A DNA stretch of 64,000 nucleotides from an uncultured Veillonella sp. (GCA_900538355.1 UPXS01000008.1:33448-97447); one strand, 5' to 3'; counted from the first letter of the stretch, positions 8,297-19,277 are shown. Notes: generated by a model from the letters alone, not told the origin. Numbers and translations: made by a program.

Positions 8297-9502
8297 CTAT
8301 GATGAACTGCTTTCACGAGACATAACTAAATTACGATATACAAACCAGGACGCCACAAAGAATATTGTCGCCGTAGACCAGAACACAGCACCATATCCAA
8401 AAGCGCGAGCAATAACACCACTTATAACAGGCCCTAATACATTACCCATCATAGCTACGCTAGATACGGCGCCAAAGACGATGCCTCGTCGCTCAATAGG
8501 GACGGCCTTGGATATCAGCGTATTTGCAATGGGCGTAATAAAGCCCATAAAGAATCCGGCTATAGCACGGAATACGCCAAGTCCCCATATACTAGGCATT
8601 AAGTATTGCAAAATAAATAAAGATCCCACCGCCCATGTAGCAGTAAAGATAATACGAGGCATGGTCACACACCTGGTTACCTTACTAATTGAAATCGATG
8701 CTAAGGCACTGAATACACCAGCACCGAAGATAATAATACCAACAATAGTCGCCACAAACTCGTCAGTCATATGCATATAGTGCTTAATATATAACGGTAA
8801 AATAGGACCTATACCTGTAATACCAAAATTACACAAGAATAGCATTCCTACAAGGAGACGTACACGAGGTATAGATAAAAAATATTTAATCAGCGAAATT
8901 TCTGATACACTTTCATCCACCTTATGTTTGAACTGTAAATTGGGCATTAAAAAATAAATCCCTAACATACAAATCCCAGTCAATGCAGAAAATACCAAAA
9001 ATGGTGCACGATAACCTAAGAAGTCGGCCACAAGGCCACCCATGAGCGGTCCAAAGACGAGGCCCATAACCATAGACGCTTGGTATAAGCCCATTGCCCA
9101 AGGCACTTTATTCTCAGGTGTTATAAGGACAATAATAGCTAATCCTATCGGCACATAACCACCCACAACACCTTGCAAAATACGTAGAATCAATAATTGC
9201 ATTGGCGTCTGTGTAAAAGCACAAGCTCCAACAGTAATCATCAGAATAAACAAAATGAGCATCATTACCTTACGAGGGCCCCATTGATTTGCCTTACGAG
9301 ACCAATAAGGTGCACTAAGTGCTACCATTAAAGGCGTAACCCCAGATACAATCCCTGCCCACATAGCCGCCTGTCCTTGATCATGAAGTCCCAGCTCAGT
9401 CAAAAACAAAGGAATAAACGAAACCACCCCTATAATGGTTATACCGCCACCAACCTGTATGGTACAGATTAGGTATATAATTCGTTTCCAAGAAGAATCC
9501 AT
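8297..9502 (-). CDS. MFS transporter, drug-efflux type
   Basis: A 401-residue major facilitator with about twelve transmembrane helices. Visible family features are a motif-A-like loop after helix 2 (APYWSRKANQWGPRKVMM) and the helix-4/5 segment ILRILQGVVGGYVP with QASMVMGLVFGPLMGG, typical of proton-coupled multidrug efflux carriers. The substrate cannot be assigned. It lies upstream of a LysR-type regulator on the same strand, which may form an operon with it. About 290 bp upstream there is no gene, only a terminator for the next locus. Confidence 0.85.
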   Translation of the reverse strand: MDSSWKRIIYLICTIQVGGGITIIGVVSFIPLFLTELGLHDQGQAAMWAGIVSGVTPLMVALSAPYWSRKANQWGPRKVMMLILFILMITVGACAFTQTPMQLLILRILQGVVGGYVPIGLAIIVLITPENKVPWAMGLYQASMVMGLVFGPLMGGLVADFLGYRAPFLVFSALTGICMLGIYFLMPNLQFKHKVDESVSEISLIKYFLSIPRVRLLVGMLFLCNFGITGIGPILPLYIKHYMHMTDEFVATIVGIIIFGAGVFSALASISISKVTRCVTMPRIIFTATWAVGSLFILQYLMPSIWGLGVFRAIAGFFMGFITPIANTLISKAVPIERRGIVFGAVSSVAMMGNVLGPVISGVIARAFGYGAVFWSTATIFFVASWFVYRNLVMSRESSSS

Positions 9503-9698
9503 AATGCCCTTCTTTCTTATTTGAGATTATCTAGAAAGGTAATATATACATATTAATAATGTCTAAAAATAAGCTAAAACATAATAAATGTTTATAATAC
9601 TAATTTACCCTAACCCTCACAATAACAAACAGCATATACTTACACAAATCCGTAAAGTATATACGTATACTCCTATTGTATCGTAAAGAATAAAAAAA

Positions 9699-9734
9699 GA
9701 CCATCTCTTCCACATATAAAGGGTAGAGATGGTC
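9699..9734 (-). terminator. Terminator after the first ferric-reductase-like gene
   Basis: GACCATCTCT (9699-9708) pairs with AGAGATGGTC (9725-9734), with A/T tracts on both sides. Confidence 0.8.
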
Positions 9735-9791
9735 TCTTTTTAGTTCTATTATTATACGACTTTTATAAGAATAAAAGTACGTATACATCAT

Positions 9792-10397
<606 letters not shown>

Positions 10398-10542
10398 ATA
10401 AACCTCACTATTTCTTATACAAACTACTAGTATATATCTAGTTGGCCTAATGTAGCATGCTAACAATTTCAATCCACATAGCATTCTACTTAGAACTTAA
10501 AACTAATTAGTTATTAAATCCAGATCCATCCTAAAATTAGAA

Positions 10543-11814
10543 CTAGAATTTGAAGTTGAGGTCTGCACGGTAGAAATCATTTACACGGTTACCATCTTGT
10601 GTTTTCGCATGGAAGCCATAGTATGCATTAATACCAATATTTTTCTCTGGTGCGTAAGATGCACCTAATTGCCATGCTTTATAACCTTCATAACGTGTTT
10701 TCTTCAATAAATCATTAGATTCATATTTTTGCGTTTTAAATACAGGTGCATTTTTGGCTTGATCAAAGTAATCTAAGCGGATAACCCAAGAGTTCTTCTT
10801 GTTAATTTTATAATCGCCCCATTTAACGCCTACGTTCCAAACATCGGAATCACTCAAGCCAGATGCTTTTACCCACTCGCCATCAATACCGAATTTACCA
10901 ACATTATATTTAGCATTAAAGCCATATACATTATCGAATTCGTTATTTTTCTTGCCATTACCCATACGTACATTTGTTGTACCTACATGAGCAAACATAC
11001 CGCCAAAGCTAAAGCGATCATTAACAGCTACATGGGCATTAACAAGACCTACATCACCGTTATCTTCTCTGCTAGTCTTAGCAAAACGGCCTGCTGTCAT
11101 ATAACCATATGCACCATTTAATGTAACTTTATCACCTAGCTTCGCTGTAGCGCCTACACCATCAAAGTTAGAGCTATAAATCAAGCCACCACCAAATTTT
11201 TGGGTATAACGACCAGCATCAACTACAACATTTTTACCGAATTTATGCTCTACATATGCTAAATCCCAATTAGCTTGAGCATCTTTAGAACTATCACCTA
11301 GTTCAATAGAGCCTGTTGTAATACGAGCTTTTACAGATGTATTTTTATTAACCTTTGCATCTAGGCCTAAACGTACACGGGCTGTAAGTTTATCTTCGTA
11401 ATCATAACCATCGATCCCCTCTCTACCGATGTAGTTGATACGAGCATCACCAGTAACCTTTACATTGCCTACGCGGTCTTCCAATTTAGCTACACGCACA
11501 CCAAGTGTATTCAATTCATTGGAAAACTCATCGGCCAAGCGGTTCAACATAGCTTGTTGTTCTGCATTAGCACGATCTTGATTAGCCATGCCTTTCGCAA
11601 TCATTTGAGCCATTTCGTAACGAGTAATGTTATTTTGGCCTTTAAAAGTACCATCAGGATAACCATTGATAATACCAGCTGTAGCCAATTGATCTACTGC
11701 TTGATATGCCCAGCTATCGGACGGAACATCGGAAAATGGATTAACAGCAAACGCTGTAGCCACACCCATCATGGCTGCCACTGCAAAAGCACTGGTCATT
11801 TTACGTTTAATCAT
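10543..11814 (-). CDS. SLH-domain outer-membrane porin (OmpM-like)
   Basis: A 423-residue outer-membrane protein in three parts: a signal peptide (residues 1-22, cleaved after AFA), one SLH domain (about 25-70: PFSDVPSDSWAYQAVDQLATAGIINGYPDGTF), a short coiled coil (about 80-105) and a beta-barrel rich in alternating aromatic strands ending in phenylalanine. This is the architecture by which Negativicutes tether the outer membrane to peptidoglycan. The start at MIKRKM follows GAGGTT. A Fur-like box lies beside its promoter, so this copy is probably an iron-regulated porin and not the constitutive one. It sits between two ferric-reductase-like paralogues. Confidence 0.9.
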   Translation of the reverse strand: MIKRKMTSAFAVAAMMGVATAFAVNPFSDVPSDSWAYQAVDQLATAGIINGYPDGTFKGQNNITRYEMAQMIAKGMANQDRANAEQQAMLNRLADEFSNELNTLGVRVAKLEDRVGNVKVTGDARINYIGREGIDGYDYEDKLTARVRLGLDAKVNKNTSVKARITTGSIELGDSSKDAQANWDLAYVEHKFGKNVVVDAGRYTQKFGGGLIYSSNFDGVGATAKLGDKVTLNGAYGYMTAGRFAKTSREDNGDVGLVNAHVAVNDRFSFGGMFAHVGTTNVRMGNGKKNNEFDNVYGFNAKYNVGKFGIDGEWVKASGLSDSDVWNVGVKWGDYKINKKNSWVIRLDYFDQAKNAPVFKTQKYESNDLLKKTRYEGYKAWQLGASYAPEKNIGINAYYGFHAKTQDGNRVNDFYRADLNFKF

Positions 11815-11865
11815 AATAAACCTCACACAATAAATAATGATTAATAAAAAATGAAGAAACAATGA

Positions 11866-11891
11866 ATTATATGACTATAATTATCATTATC
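11866..11891 (-). promoter_or_regulatory. Fur-like box and -10 element upstream of the SLH porin
   Basis: On the minus strand positions 11891-11873 read GATAATGATAATTATAGTC, matching 16 of 19 bases of the classical Fur box. A TATAAT -10 candidate (11866-11871) directly adjoins it. The -35 is weak. A Fur-family repressor bound here would block transcription when iron is plentiful. Confidence 0.6.
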
Positions 11892-12025
11892 ATATTTAAC
11901 ATACAGATAATAGCAATTTTCATCAGGTCAGTAAAGAGAGAATGTATATCAATCTCACAATCAATTATGCATCAAACTGATAATATAGAATATTTTATTT
12001 CTTGGAAAATAAAAATATAACTAAA

Positions 12026-12058
12026 AAAGTCCCTTCTGTACTATACAGAAGGGACTTT
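12026..12058 (-). terminator. Terminator after the second ferric-reductase-like gene
   Basis: A 15-bp perfect stem (12026-12040 with 12044-12058) with a 3-nt loop is followed on the minus strand by six T residues. Confidence 0.88.
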
Positions 12059-12069
12059 AGCAATTCATA

Positions 12070-12672
12070 TTATTTCTTTTTAAACATCAAGTAGATGCAA
12101 TAAATCACAAGACCATATGTAATGATATCAAACACTTGAAGGAATGGTACCATTTTGGAAATTCGCGTAAAGCCATGGATATGAATATCTGCAGCAACTA
12201 ATGCTACAAGATTTAAGCGGTGAAACCAAATACCTATTGTTCGACCAGATGCAGTTACCTTTCTCAACTTTGGTGTTAAGAATGCAAGACCAGAAATTGT
12301 AGCAATACCAAAAGAAGTGAGGGCTACATAGCCACCCCACCAACCGAGGATAGATTTAGCAGCTTTACCGAAATAGAGGTATAAATGGAATGCAATAACA
12401 GCCACAGTTGCTATACCTAATGCACGATGTACCTTATACATATCACCTAAATTATAGCGGCTTGTAAACCATTTAGGGCGAGTTGCTAAATAGGTCATAA
12501 CAATCCATACACACCATGGCACAAGACCAGTATAAACTTTGTAGTTACCAAAAGCACGACCGCCTGCGATGTAACCCCACTCTAATAAACCAATCATAAT
12601 TAAGGATAATACAGCAATCCATATAAAGATATGGTAAATACTTTTTTGCTGTTTTGTTGTAACTTGATCCAT
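12070..12672 (-). CDS. Ferric-reductase-like transmembrane protein, paralogue B
   Basis: A 200-residue paralogue of the protein at 9792-10397, aligning end to end: both share YHIxIWIAVLSLIxxG near the N-terminus, the repeated GGRxFGNxKV, KVHRALG/EVHRIVG, WFHRLNLVA/WIHRLNLIA and HIHGF/HVHGF, and similar C-termini. The conserved histidines suggest b-type heme in the membrane. The start is placed at the second of two adjacent ATG codons, which gives better spacing from GAGGT. It has its own terminator, so it is not simply cotranscribed with the porin. The family includes both ferric reductases and heme-only subunits such as MsrQ; no MsrP-like partner is present here. Confidence 0.78.
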   Translation of the reverse strand: MDQVTTKQQKSIYHIFIWIAVLSLIMIGLLEWGYIAGGRAFGNYKVYTGLVPWCVWIVMTYLATRPKWFTSRYNLGDMYKVHRALGIATVAVIAFHLYLYFGKAAKSILGWWGGYVALTSFGIATISGLAFLTPKLRKVTASGRTIGIWFHRLNLVALVAADIHIHGFTRISKMVPFLQVFDIITYGLVIYCIYLMFKKK

Positions 12673-12826
12673 CATATACCTCTCGAAAACATCATCTAAA
12701 AATTAATCTATACGATATAGTTTATCATTTAAATCGAATTTTGTAGATTACTTATATTCGATAGATGGTATTTATTATAAGAATAATTCTAAATAGCGAA
12801 TTATATAGTATCAAAATTATACAAAA

Positions 12827-12872
12827 AGCCCCTTGTAGTAGTGAGCATCAGCTTTCACTATTACAAGGGGCT
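12827..12872 (-). terminator. Terminator after narI
   Basis: AGCCCCTTGTA (12827-12837) pairs with TACAAGGGGCT (12862-12872); an inner AGTGA/TCACT pair extends the hairpin, and a run of T follows on the minus strand. Confidence 0.85.
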
Positions 12873-12923
12873 ACGATTAATTTGTTATATCATGAAGGGT
12901 ATACAAATCAATCATCATCCTAA

Positions 12924-13595
12924 TTATTTTTCGTCTCGTTTACGATATACAATGAACGGACGTGTTAAGTAGTTGAGTGGAACACTCAAGCAGTGTACCA
13001 AACGGCTGAATGGGAAGATAATAGCTACCACCATCCACGCTAACATATGGAATTTAAACATGAATGGTACGCCTTCCATCAAGGATGGATCAGGCATAAA
13101 GGATAATAAGCTACGGAACCAAGGACCGATAGATACGCGGTAATCAAAGAAACCAGATGCATTAAGCAATGTACCAGCCATACCGCTGAAAATGGCTAAT
13201 GTTAAGAACAAGTATAACCATTTATCAAGGCCAGATGTGTTAACTTTCATAGCAGGCACAGTAAAGCGACGTTTCATCAAGAGCAAGAAGCCTACGATAA
13301 AGATAATACCAGCTACAGCACCCATGTATAACGCACCTTCATGGTACATATGGTCATTAATACCGATTGCAGCAGTCCAAGTTTTAGGGATTAACACACC
13401 TACTACGTGACCACCGATAACGCATAGCAAACCAAAGTGGAACAATGGATTAGCAATGCGCAATTGTTTTTTCTCTAAAAATTCACTCGATTTTGTAGTC
13501 CAGTTTCTTTCAAAGTAGAAGAAACGAACCAAAGTACCTACGATTAAGAAGGTGAAAGCGATGTAAGGCAAAGCGCCCCAAAGGAATAGATTCAT
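12924..13595 (-). CDS. narI: Respiratory nitrate reductase gamma subunit
   Basis: NarI is the membrane cytochrome b that oxidises quinol and passes electrons to NarH. At 223 residues with five helices it matches the family. Histidines for the two hemes are present in LFHFGLLCVIGGHVVG (near residues 52-63) and in FKFHMLAW and SRLVHCLSVP near the C-terminus. The ATG overlaps the narJ stop codon (ATGA), indicating translational coupling. It is the last gene of narGHJI and is followed by a strong terminator. Confidence 0.95.
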   Translation of the reverse strand: MNLFLWGALPYIAFTFLIVGTLVRFFYFERNWTTKSSEFLEKKQLRIANPLFHFGLLCVIGGHVVGVLIPKTWTAAIGINDHMYHEGALYMGAVAGIIFIVGFLLLMKRRFTVPAMKVNTSGLDKWLYLFLTLAIFSGMAGTLLNASGFFDYRVSIGPWFRSLLSFMPDPSLMEGVPFMFKFHMLAWMVVAIIFPFSRLVHCLSVPLNYLTRPFIVYRKRDEK

Positions 13596-14116
13596 CGTGC
13601 ACCGTCCTCCAATCCATTTGCAACAGACAAGATAATATCAAACAAGAATGCATAAGGCAATTTAGCCTCAATGAAGCGTTCTCTAATGTATTCCAATTTT
13701 GGCTTACAATAGTCGTAAATTTCTTTTGCTTTTTCATCATCGATAACGGCACATAATTCAAGAAGTGCTGGAATATAGTCTGGCATTTCTTTTGGTAAAT
13801 CATAGTCGTTTTCTAGGAAGAAAGCTTTAAATTTAACGAGTTCTTCTGCTTGTTCCCCAGTACCTTGTAATTCATAAGTCGACAAATACATAGTTGTATT
13901 TTGACTAAAATCAAAGGTACGAACATATTGGTCTTCAAATTCTTTTTTATTGGATTCCTCTACATAGTCGAAGAATTCTAATAAACCTTGGCGAAGTTGA
14001 GGATGCCCAACGGATTGGGCGTCCTCTCTCCATTCAGGTAGTTCGTTATACCATTGTTCATCAGGATAGCGTAGAAGAAATGACGCAATAAGAGCGATTT
14101 TCTGAGCATCCTTCAT
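13592..14116 (-). CDS. narJ: Nitrate reductase assembly chaperone
   Basis: NarJ (TorD-family chaperone) holds NarG until molybdenum cofactor is inserted and the complex is attached to the membrane. The protein of about 174 residues is all-helical and acidic, as expected, with LLRYPDEQW near the N-terminus. The start is chosen at the ATG that overlaps the narH stop (TAATG) and lies 8 nt after a GGGGGA site; two ATGs a little upstream would add up to eight residues. Gene order narG-H-J-I supports the call. Confidence 0.9.
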   Translation of the reverse strand: MKDAQKIALIASFLLRYPDEQWYNELPEWREDAQSVGHPQLRQGLLEFFDYVEESNKKEFEDQYVRTFDFSQNTTMYLSTYELQGTGEQAEELVKFKAFFLENDYDLPKEMPDYIPALLELCAVIDDEKAKEIYDYCKPKLEYIRERFIEAKLPYAFLFDIILSVANGLEDGAR

Positions 14117-15543
14117 TATTGACATCCCCCTGTAGGGCAAGCAAAACCGCGATTATGTTGCATTTCTAGGCGACCTTCGCGAGATACTTTTACATCAGAT
14201 GGAATAACAAAGCGATCATTGTATTTGGACAATGCCAACAATTTGTACATACCGTACATTTGATCCTCTGTTAAATCAACTTTATGTTCAATAGGACCGT
14301 CACCTGTTTCACGACGACGCATATATTCACGCATGTCGAGAACACGTTGCAATGTACGAGCTAAAATTTCTGTATTACCTGCTGTAAACAAGTTAGCAAG
14401 GTATTGTACAGGTACGCGCATTTCATGTGCATCTGGCAAGTATACATCAGATGTTACACGTTGCAAGATTGGGCTAAGTGGTGGCACATACCAAACCATT
14501 GGTAATGTACGGTACTCAGGATGCAATGGCAAAGCCACACCCCACTCTTTTACAAGTTTGTATACAGGAGATTTTTGAGCTGCTTTAATCCATGCATCAG
14601 AGATGCCTTCAGCACGAGCCGCTTTGATAACCTCTGGATCATGAGGGTCCAAAATCAAATCTAATGTATTTTCGTAAATATCTTGTTCATTTTTTGTAGC
14701 TGCCATAGCTTCTACTTTGTCCATATCGTAGAATACAACGCCAACATAGCGCATACGACCTACACAAGTTTCAGCACAGATTTGAGGCAAGCCATTTTCT
14801 AAGCGTGGGTAACAGAATACGCATTTTTCAGCTTTATTAGTTTCCCAGTTATAGAAGATTTTTTTGTATGGACAAGATGGAACGCAATGTCTCCAACCGC
14901 GGCATACATCTTGAGATACGAGAACCACACCATCTTCGTCGCGTTTATAAATCGCGCCGGATGGACATGCAGCTGCACATGCAGGGTTCAAGCAGTGGTT
15001 ACAAAGACGTGGTAAGTAACGCATGAATACTTCTTCGTAATCAAATACGATATCTTCGCCCATCTTAGCCAAGTTCACATCGGAACGAGCGTGTTGACCA
15101 CCTGCTAAATCATCATCCCAGTTAGGGCCCCAAGTAACTTCCATTTTTTGTTTAGTCACAAGGGAACGAGGCCGAGCAACTGGTTGGTTGTTTTTACGAC
15201 CACCATGAATCAATGTTTCATAGTCATATGTCCAAGGTTCAAAATAATCTTTCAATTCTGGTTGTTCAGGATGGAAGAATAATTTCATCAAACGATTTGT
15301 TTTAGAACCTGTAGAAAGAGCTAATTTGCCAGAGTTATCTAATGTCCAGCCGCCTTTCCATTTTTCTTGGTCTTCCCAATGACGTGGATAACCTACGCCT
15401 GGGCGAGTTTCCACGTTATTGAAGTACATATATTCCGCGCCTTCGCGGTTCGTCCATGTATTTTTACAAGTGATAGAGCATGTATGACAACCCAAACACT
15501 TATCCAAATTTAGGACCATAGATACTTGAGCCTTAATCTTCAA
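14116..15543 (-). CDS. narH: Respiratory nitrate reductase beta subunit
   Basis: NarH is the iron-sulfur electron wire between NarI and NarG. All four cluster motifs are readable: C16-x2-C-x2-C-x3-C (CLGCHTCSITC), CNHCLNPACAAACP, CRGWRHCVPSCP, where a tryptophan replaces one cysteine as expected for the 3Fe-4S cluster, and CVFCYPRLENGLPQICAETC. The 475-residue length is typical. Its start overlaps the end of narG by 11 nt, and its stop overlaps narJ. Confidence 0.97.
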   Translation of the reverse strand: MKIKAQVSMVLNLDKCLGCHTCSITCKNTWTNREGAEYMYFNNVETRPGVGYPRHWEDQEKWKGGWTLDNSGKLALSTGSKTNRLMKLFFHPEQPELKDYFEPWTYDYETLIHGGRKNNQPVARPRSLVTKQKMEVTWGPNWDDDLAGGQHARSDVNLAKMGEDIVFDYEEVFMRYLPRLCNHCLNPACAAACPSGAIYKRDEDGVVLVSQDVCRGWRHCVPSCPYKKIFYNWETNKAEKCVFCYPRLENGLPQICAETCVGRMRYVGVVFYDMDKVEAMAATKNEQDIYENTLDLILDPHDPEVIKAARAEGISDAWIKAAQKSPVYKLVKEWGVALPLHPEYRTLPMVWYVPPLSPILQRVTSDVYLPDAHEMRVPVQYLANLFTAGNTEILARTLQRVLDMREYMRRRETGDGPIEHKVDLTEDQMYGMYKLLALSKYNDRFVIPSDVKVSREGRLEMQHNRGFACPTGGCQ

Positions 15544-18500
15544 GCCAATCTACCTCCTTCATTTTACGAGCCACAATTGTCATATCACGTTGGTTACCAG
15601 TTGGGCCATAGTAGTTAAAGCCATAGCTCAATTGGCCATAACCGCCGATCATGTGTGTCGGTTTCATGTGAATATGAGTTGGTGCATTATGCGTACCACC
15701 ACGTTGTTTCTTAACCTTCGCACCAGGAACGTTAATGTGACGGTCTTGGGAATGGTGCATATAGGAAATACCGCGAGGAATACGTGGGGAAACTACAGCA
15801 CGAGCTGCAACGATACCGTTTTTATTGAAAGCTTCTACCCAATCATTATCTTTAACGTCAATTTCTGCTGCATCATCTTCGTTGAGCCAAATTGTTTGAC
15901 CACCACGGAACAATGTCAACATTTGTTGGCTATCGAAATACATACTATGTGTAGACCACTTATGATGTGGTGTTAAGTATTTCAATGTGATTTCAGGGAT
16001 ACCTTCTTGTTTGTAGTCACCTTGTACAGGTTTATAGGACAATACAGGTTTGTACAACGCCATAGCTTCACCGTAATCACGCATCATTTCATGGTCGCAA
16101 TAGAAGGATTGACGACCTGTTACGGTACGGAATGGTACCTTATCTTCTGTAGATGTTGTAAATGGAGAGTAACGACGGTTTTTATCGTTCTTACCAGTAC
16201 TTGTTACAGAGCTAATAATGAAGCGTGGTTGGCGAACCATGTCATCGAAAGTAATTTTTTCTTGTTCACGGCCTTTTGCATTCTTTTCAAGACCAGAAAG
16301 ACCTGTTTTTTCTTCCATTGCTTTCCAAGAGCGAACAGCCAATTTACCGTTTGTACAAGAGGACAATGTCAATACAACATTACAAGCTTCCTTACATTCG
16401 TAAATGCTAGGGCGACCATGAGAAATGAATTCTGGATTATCGATTGTACCATTTTGATCATATAATGTCTTATATTCATCAGATACATCCCAAGCCATGC
16501 CATGAGCACCCATTTTATTTTCAATATTAGGTCCCAATGCAATGTATTTTTCAAAGATTTTACTATAATCGCGTTTTACATGAACGAGGTTCGGCATTGT
16601 TTTACCAGGAATTGGTTCACATTCGCCTTTGCTCCAGTCGAGAACCTTACCTTCTGGTTGAGCCACTTCACCTGGGCTATCATGACCAAGAGGTAATGCT
16701 ACGATATCTTCGTATTCTGTGAAGCCAGACTCTTTCGCTACGCGAGATACTGTTTCTGCAAGGGTACGGAATGTATCCCAGTCAGATTTAGTTTCCCATG
16801 CGCAATCAACAGCTGCTTGGAATACGTGTACATATGGATGCATATCTGTAGAAGACAAGTCTTCTTTTTCATACCATGTAGCCGCTGGGAATACAATATC
16901 AGAGTACAAGCCTGTAGAAGCCATACGGAAGTCGATATCGATTAAGAGGTCAAGCTTACCAGCTTCATCTGCTTCGCGCCATTTGATTTCTTCTGGTTTT
17001 ACTGGTGCATCATCATCTTCAAGAACACCATGTTTTGTACCAAGTAAATGTTTCAAGAAATATTCGTGGCCTTTAGAGGAAGAACCGATAAGGTTCGCAC
17101 GCCATACAAACAAGTTGCGTGGATGGTTTTCTTTAGCCGCTGGATCTTCTACGCAGAATTGTAATTCTTTGTTTTTCAACGCTTGCGCCACATATTGGTT
17201 GATTTCTGCTTCTGTACTAGCACCCGCTGCACGAGCGTCGTTAATCAAGGCTTGACTGCCTTTATTGAAAGTAGGGTAAGATGGCAACCAGCCTAAACGT
17301 GCAGCCAATACGTTGTAGTCACCAGGGTGACGGTAACGAGGCTTAGCTAATTTAGATACGCGGTCTGCCAAATCGATGCAATCAGAACGGTATTGTTCTG
17401 TAGCAAAGTAGAACCAAGATGTACCATTTTGCAAACGAGGAGCTTTACTCCAGTCGTTAGCTGTCATGATGCCGCCCCAGCCTTCAACAGGACGAAGTTT
17501 TTCTTGACCTACGTAGTGAGCCCAGCCACCACCGTTAACACCTTCTGTACCACAGAACATGATGAGGTTCAAGATTGTACGGTAAATGATATCTGCATGG
17601 TACCAGTGGTTAATACCACCACCCATGATAATCATGGAGCGACCTTTAGTTTTTTCTGCATTATCTGCAAATTCACGAGCTGTGGCAATAGCGATATCTG
17701 CTTTTACACCAGTAATTTTTTCTTGCCATGTAGGTGTGTAAGGAGTGTCATCTGTATAAGATGTTGCCACTTCACCACCGATACCACGGTCGATACCATA
17801 GTTAGCAAGAATAAGGTCATATACAGTAGTTACTTTTACAGGACCATCTACAGTTTGTACTGTAATTGTAGGAATAGCACGTTCAATTACGCCTTCGTGC
17901 TCTTCATCGCCAAAGTATGGCAACTTAACAACAGTCACATCTTCACGTTGATCAAACACGGATAAGCGAGGATCGATTTTAGCCCCTGTATCGCGGTTTT
18001 CAAGGCGTAAATTCCATTTTTGTGGATTTGTGTGACGTTCGCCCATTGTACCATTAGGAATAACGATTTCATTTGTTGTTTCATCGAGCAATACCATTTG
18101 GAAGTCAGCGCCTTCTTCTTGGCGACCCAAGTCCTTAGCATTCAAGAAGCGGCCTGGTTGAACTGTGCCGTTGATTTCTTCAACGCGCACAAGGAATGGC
18201 ATATCTGTGAACTCTTTAGCATACTCTTTGAAGTATGGAGTTTCCTTGTCGATGTAGTATTCTTTTAAGATTACGTGGCCCATTGCCATAGCAAGAGCCG
18301 CATCAGTACCGGCTTTTACATTGAGCCAAGCATCGGAAGAAGTTGTAGATTCCGCATAGTCAGGGGATACGGATACTACTTTAGTACCTTTGTAACGAAC
18401 CTCTGTTAAGAAGTGAGCATCTGGCGTACGAGTCAACGGTACGTTAGAACCCCAAGTCATGATGTAACCAGCATTGTACCAGTCACCAGATTCAGGTGTA

Positions 18501-19207
18501 TCAGTTTGTTCACCCCAAACTTGAGGGCTAGAAGGTGGTAAATCGGCATACCAGTCATAGAAGGACAATGGTGTACCACCCATTAAGTTAAGGAAACGAG
18601 CACCTGCTGCATAGGACAACATGGACATCGCTGGAATTACAGAGAAGCCTGCGTTGCGGTCAGGGCCGTATGTTTTTGCAGTATATAATAAGGATGCGGC
18701 AGTAATTTCTGTCGCTTCATCCCATGTGGAGCGCACAAAGCCACCCATACCACGGGCAGATTTGTATTTCTTCGCTTTTTCAGGATCTTCTACGATAGAT
18801 TTCCAAGCTTCGATTGGGTTCTTAGCATGTTTTTTAGCTTCTCTCCAAAGCTCAGCCAATTCGCCGCGCACATATGGATATTTTACGCGCAATGGGCTAT
18901 AGAGATACCAAGAGAATGTTGCACCACGAGGGCATCCACGTGGTTCGTAATCCGGCATATCATCTGGTGTTTCAGGGTAATCAATCGCCTGATTTTCCCA
19001 CGCTACAACACCATTCTTAACGTAGATATTCCAGCTACAAGAACCAGTACAGTTTACGCCATGCGTTGTGCGGACAACTTTATCGTAAGACCAACGGTCA
19101 CGATAAAAATTTTCCCACTCGCGACCGCCATCTTCAGTTATTTGATGGCCGCTTGGAGATACGTTCTTCTTCCGAAGAAACTTAAACTTTTGAGACAACA
19201 AGCTCAT
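15533..19207 (-). CDS. narG: Respiratory nitrate reductase alpha subunit
   Basis: NarG is the molybdenum catalytic subunit that reduces nitrate to nitrite on the cytoplasmic face. The start at MSLLSQKF (19207) follows AGGAGG and gives 1,224 residues, standard for NarG; the upstream in-frame extension runs through a terminator hairpin and is unlikely. The FS0 cluster ligands are H49, C53, C57 and C92 (HGVNCTGSC and CPRGATF), the His-Cys3 pattern specific to this family. It is the first gene of narGHJI and is separated from the upstream Crp/Fnr-type gene by an intrinsic terminator. Confidence 0.97.
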   Translation of the reverse strand: MSLLSQKFKFLRKKNVSPSGHQITEDGGREWENFYRDRWSYDKVVRTTHGVNCTGSCSWNIYVKNGVVAWENQAIDYPETPDDMPDYEPRGCPRGATFSWYLYSPLRVKYPYVRGELAELWREAKKHAKNPIEAWKSIVEDPEKAKKYKSARGMGGFVRSTWDEATEITAASLLYTAKTYGPDRNAGFSVIPAMSMLSYAAGARFLNLMGGTPLSFYDWYADLPPSSPQVWGEQTDTPESGDWYNAGYIMTWGSNVPLTRTPDAHFLTEVRYKGTKVVSVSPDYAESTTSSDAWLNVKAGTDAALAMAMGHVILKEYYIDKETPYFKEYAKEFTDMPFLVRVEEINGTVQPGRFLNAKDLGRQEEGADFQMVLLDETTNEIVIPNGTMGERHTNPQKWNLRLENRDTGAKIDPRLSVFDQREDVTVVKLPYFGDEEHEGVIERAIPTITVQTVDGPVKVTTVYDLILANYGIDRGIGGEVATSYTDDTPYTPTWQEKITGVKADIAIATAREFADNAEKTKGRSMIIMGGGINHWYHADIIYRTILNLIMFCGTEGVNGGGWAHYVGQEKLRPVEGWGGIMTANDWSKAPRLQNGTSWFYFATEQYRSDCIDLADRVSKLAKPRYRHPGDYNVLAARLGWLPSYPTFNKGSQALINDARAAGASTEAEINQYVAQALKNKELQFCVEDPAAKENHPRNLFVWRANLIGSSSKGHEYFLKHLLGTKHGVLEDDDAPVKPEEIKWREADEAGKLDLLIDIDFRMASTGLYSDIVFPAATWYEKEDLSSTDMHPYVHVFQAAVDCAWETKSDWDTFRTLAETVSRVAKESGFTEYEDIVALPLGHDSPGEVAQPEGKVLDWSKGECEPIPGKTMPNLVHVKRDYSKIFEKYIALGPNIENKMGAHGMAWDVSDEYKTLYDQNGTIDNPEFISHGRPSIYECKEACNVVLTLSSCTNGKLAVRSWKAMEEKTGLSGLEKNAKGREQEKITFDDMVRQPRFIISSVTSTGKNDKNRRYSPFTTSTEDKVPFRTVTGRQSFYCDHEMMRDYGEAMALYKPVLSYKPVQGDYKQEGIPEITLKYLTPHHKWSTHSMYFDSQQMLTLFRGGQTIWLNEDDAAEIDVKDNDWVEAFNKNGIVAARAVVSPRIPRGISYMHHSQDRHINVPGAKVKKQRGGTHNAPTHIHMKPTHMIGGYGQLSYGFNYYGPTGNQRDMTIVARKMKEVDWLED

Positions 19208-19230
19208 CTCGTGTCCTCCTTCAAAACTAC

Positions 19231-19266
19231 AAAAAATCCCTTGTGCTAGCTGAGCTAACACAAGGG
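19231..19266 (-). terminator. Intrinsic terminator or attenuator between the Crp/Fnr gene and narG
   Basis: CCCTTGTG-rich arms (19238-19251 with 19253-19266) form a 14-bp stem with one wobble pair, followed on the minus strand by six T. It ends about 24 nt before the narG start and begins just after the regulator's stop codon. Any transcript entering narG from upstream must pass it. Confidence 0.8.
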
Positions 19267-19277
19267 AGAAAATCCTG

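Noticed and set aside
9600..9791. 63-codon frame on the minus strand
   Set aside because: It runs across the terminator hairpin at 9699-9734 and has no ribosome binding site.
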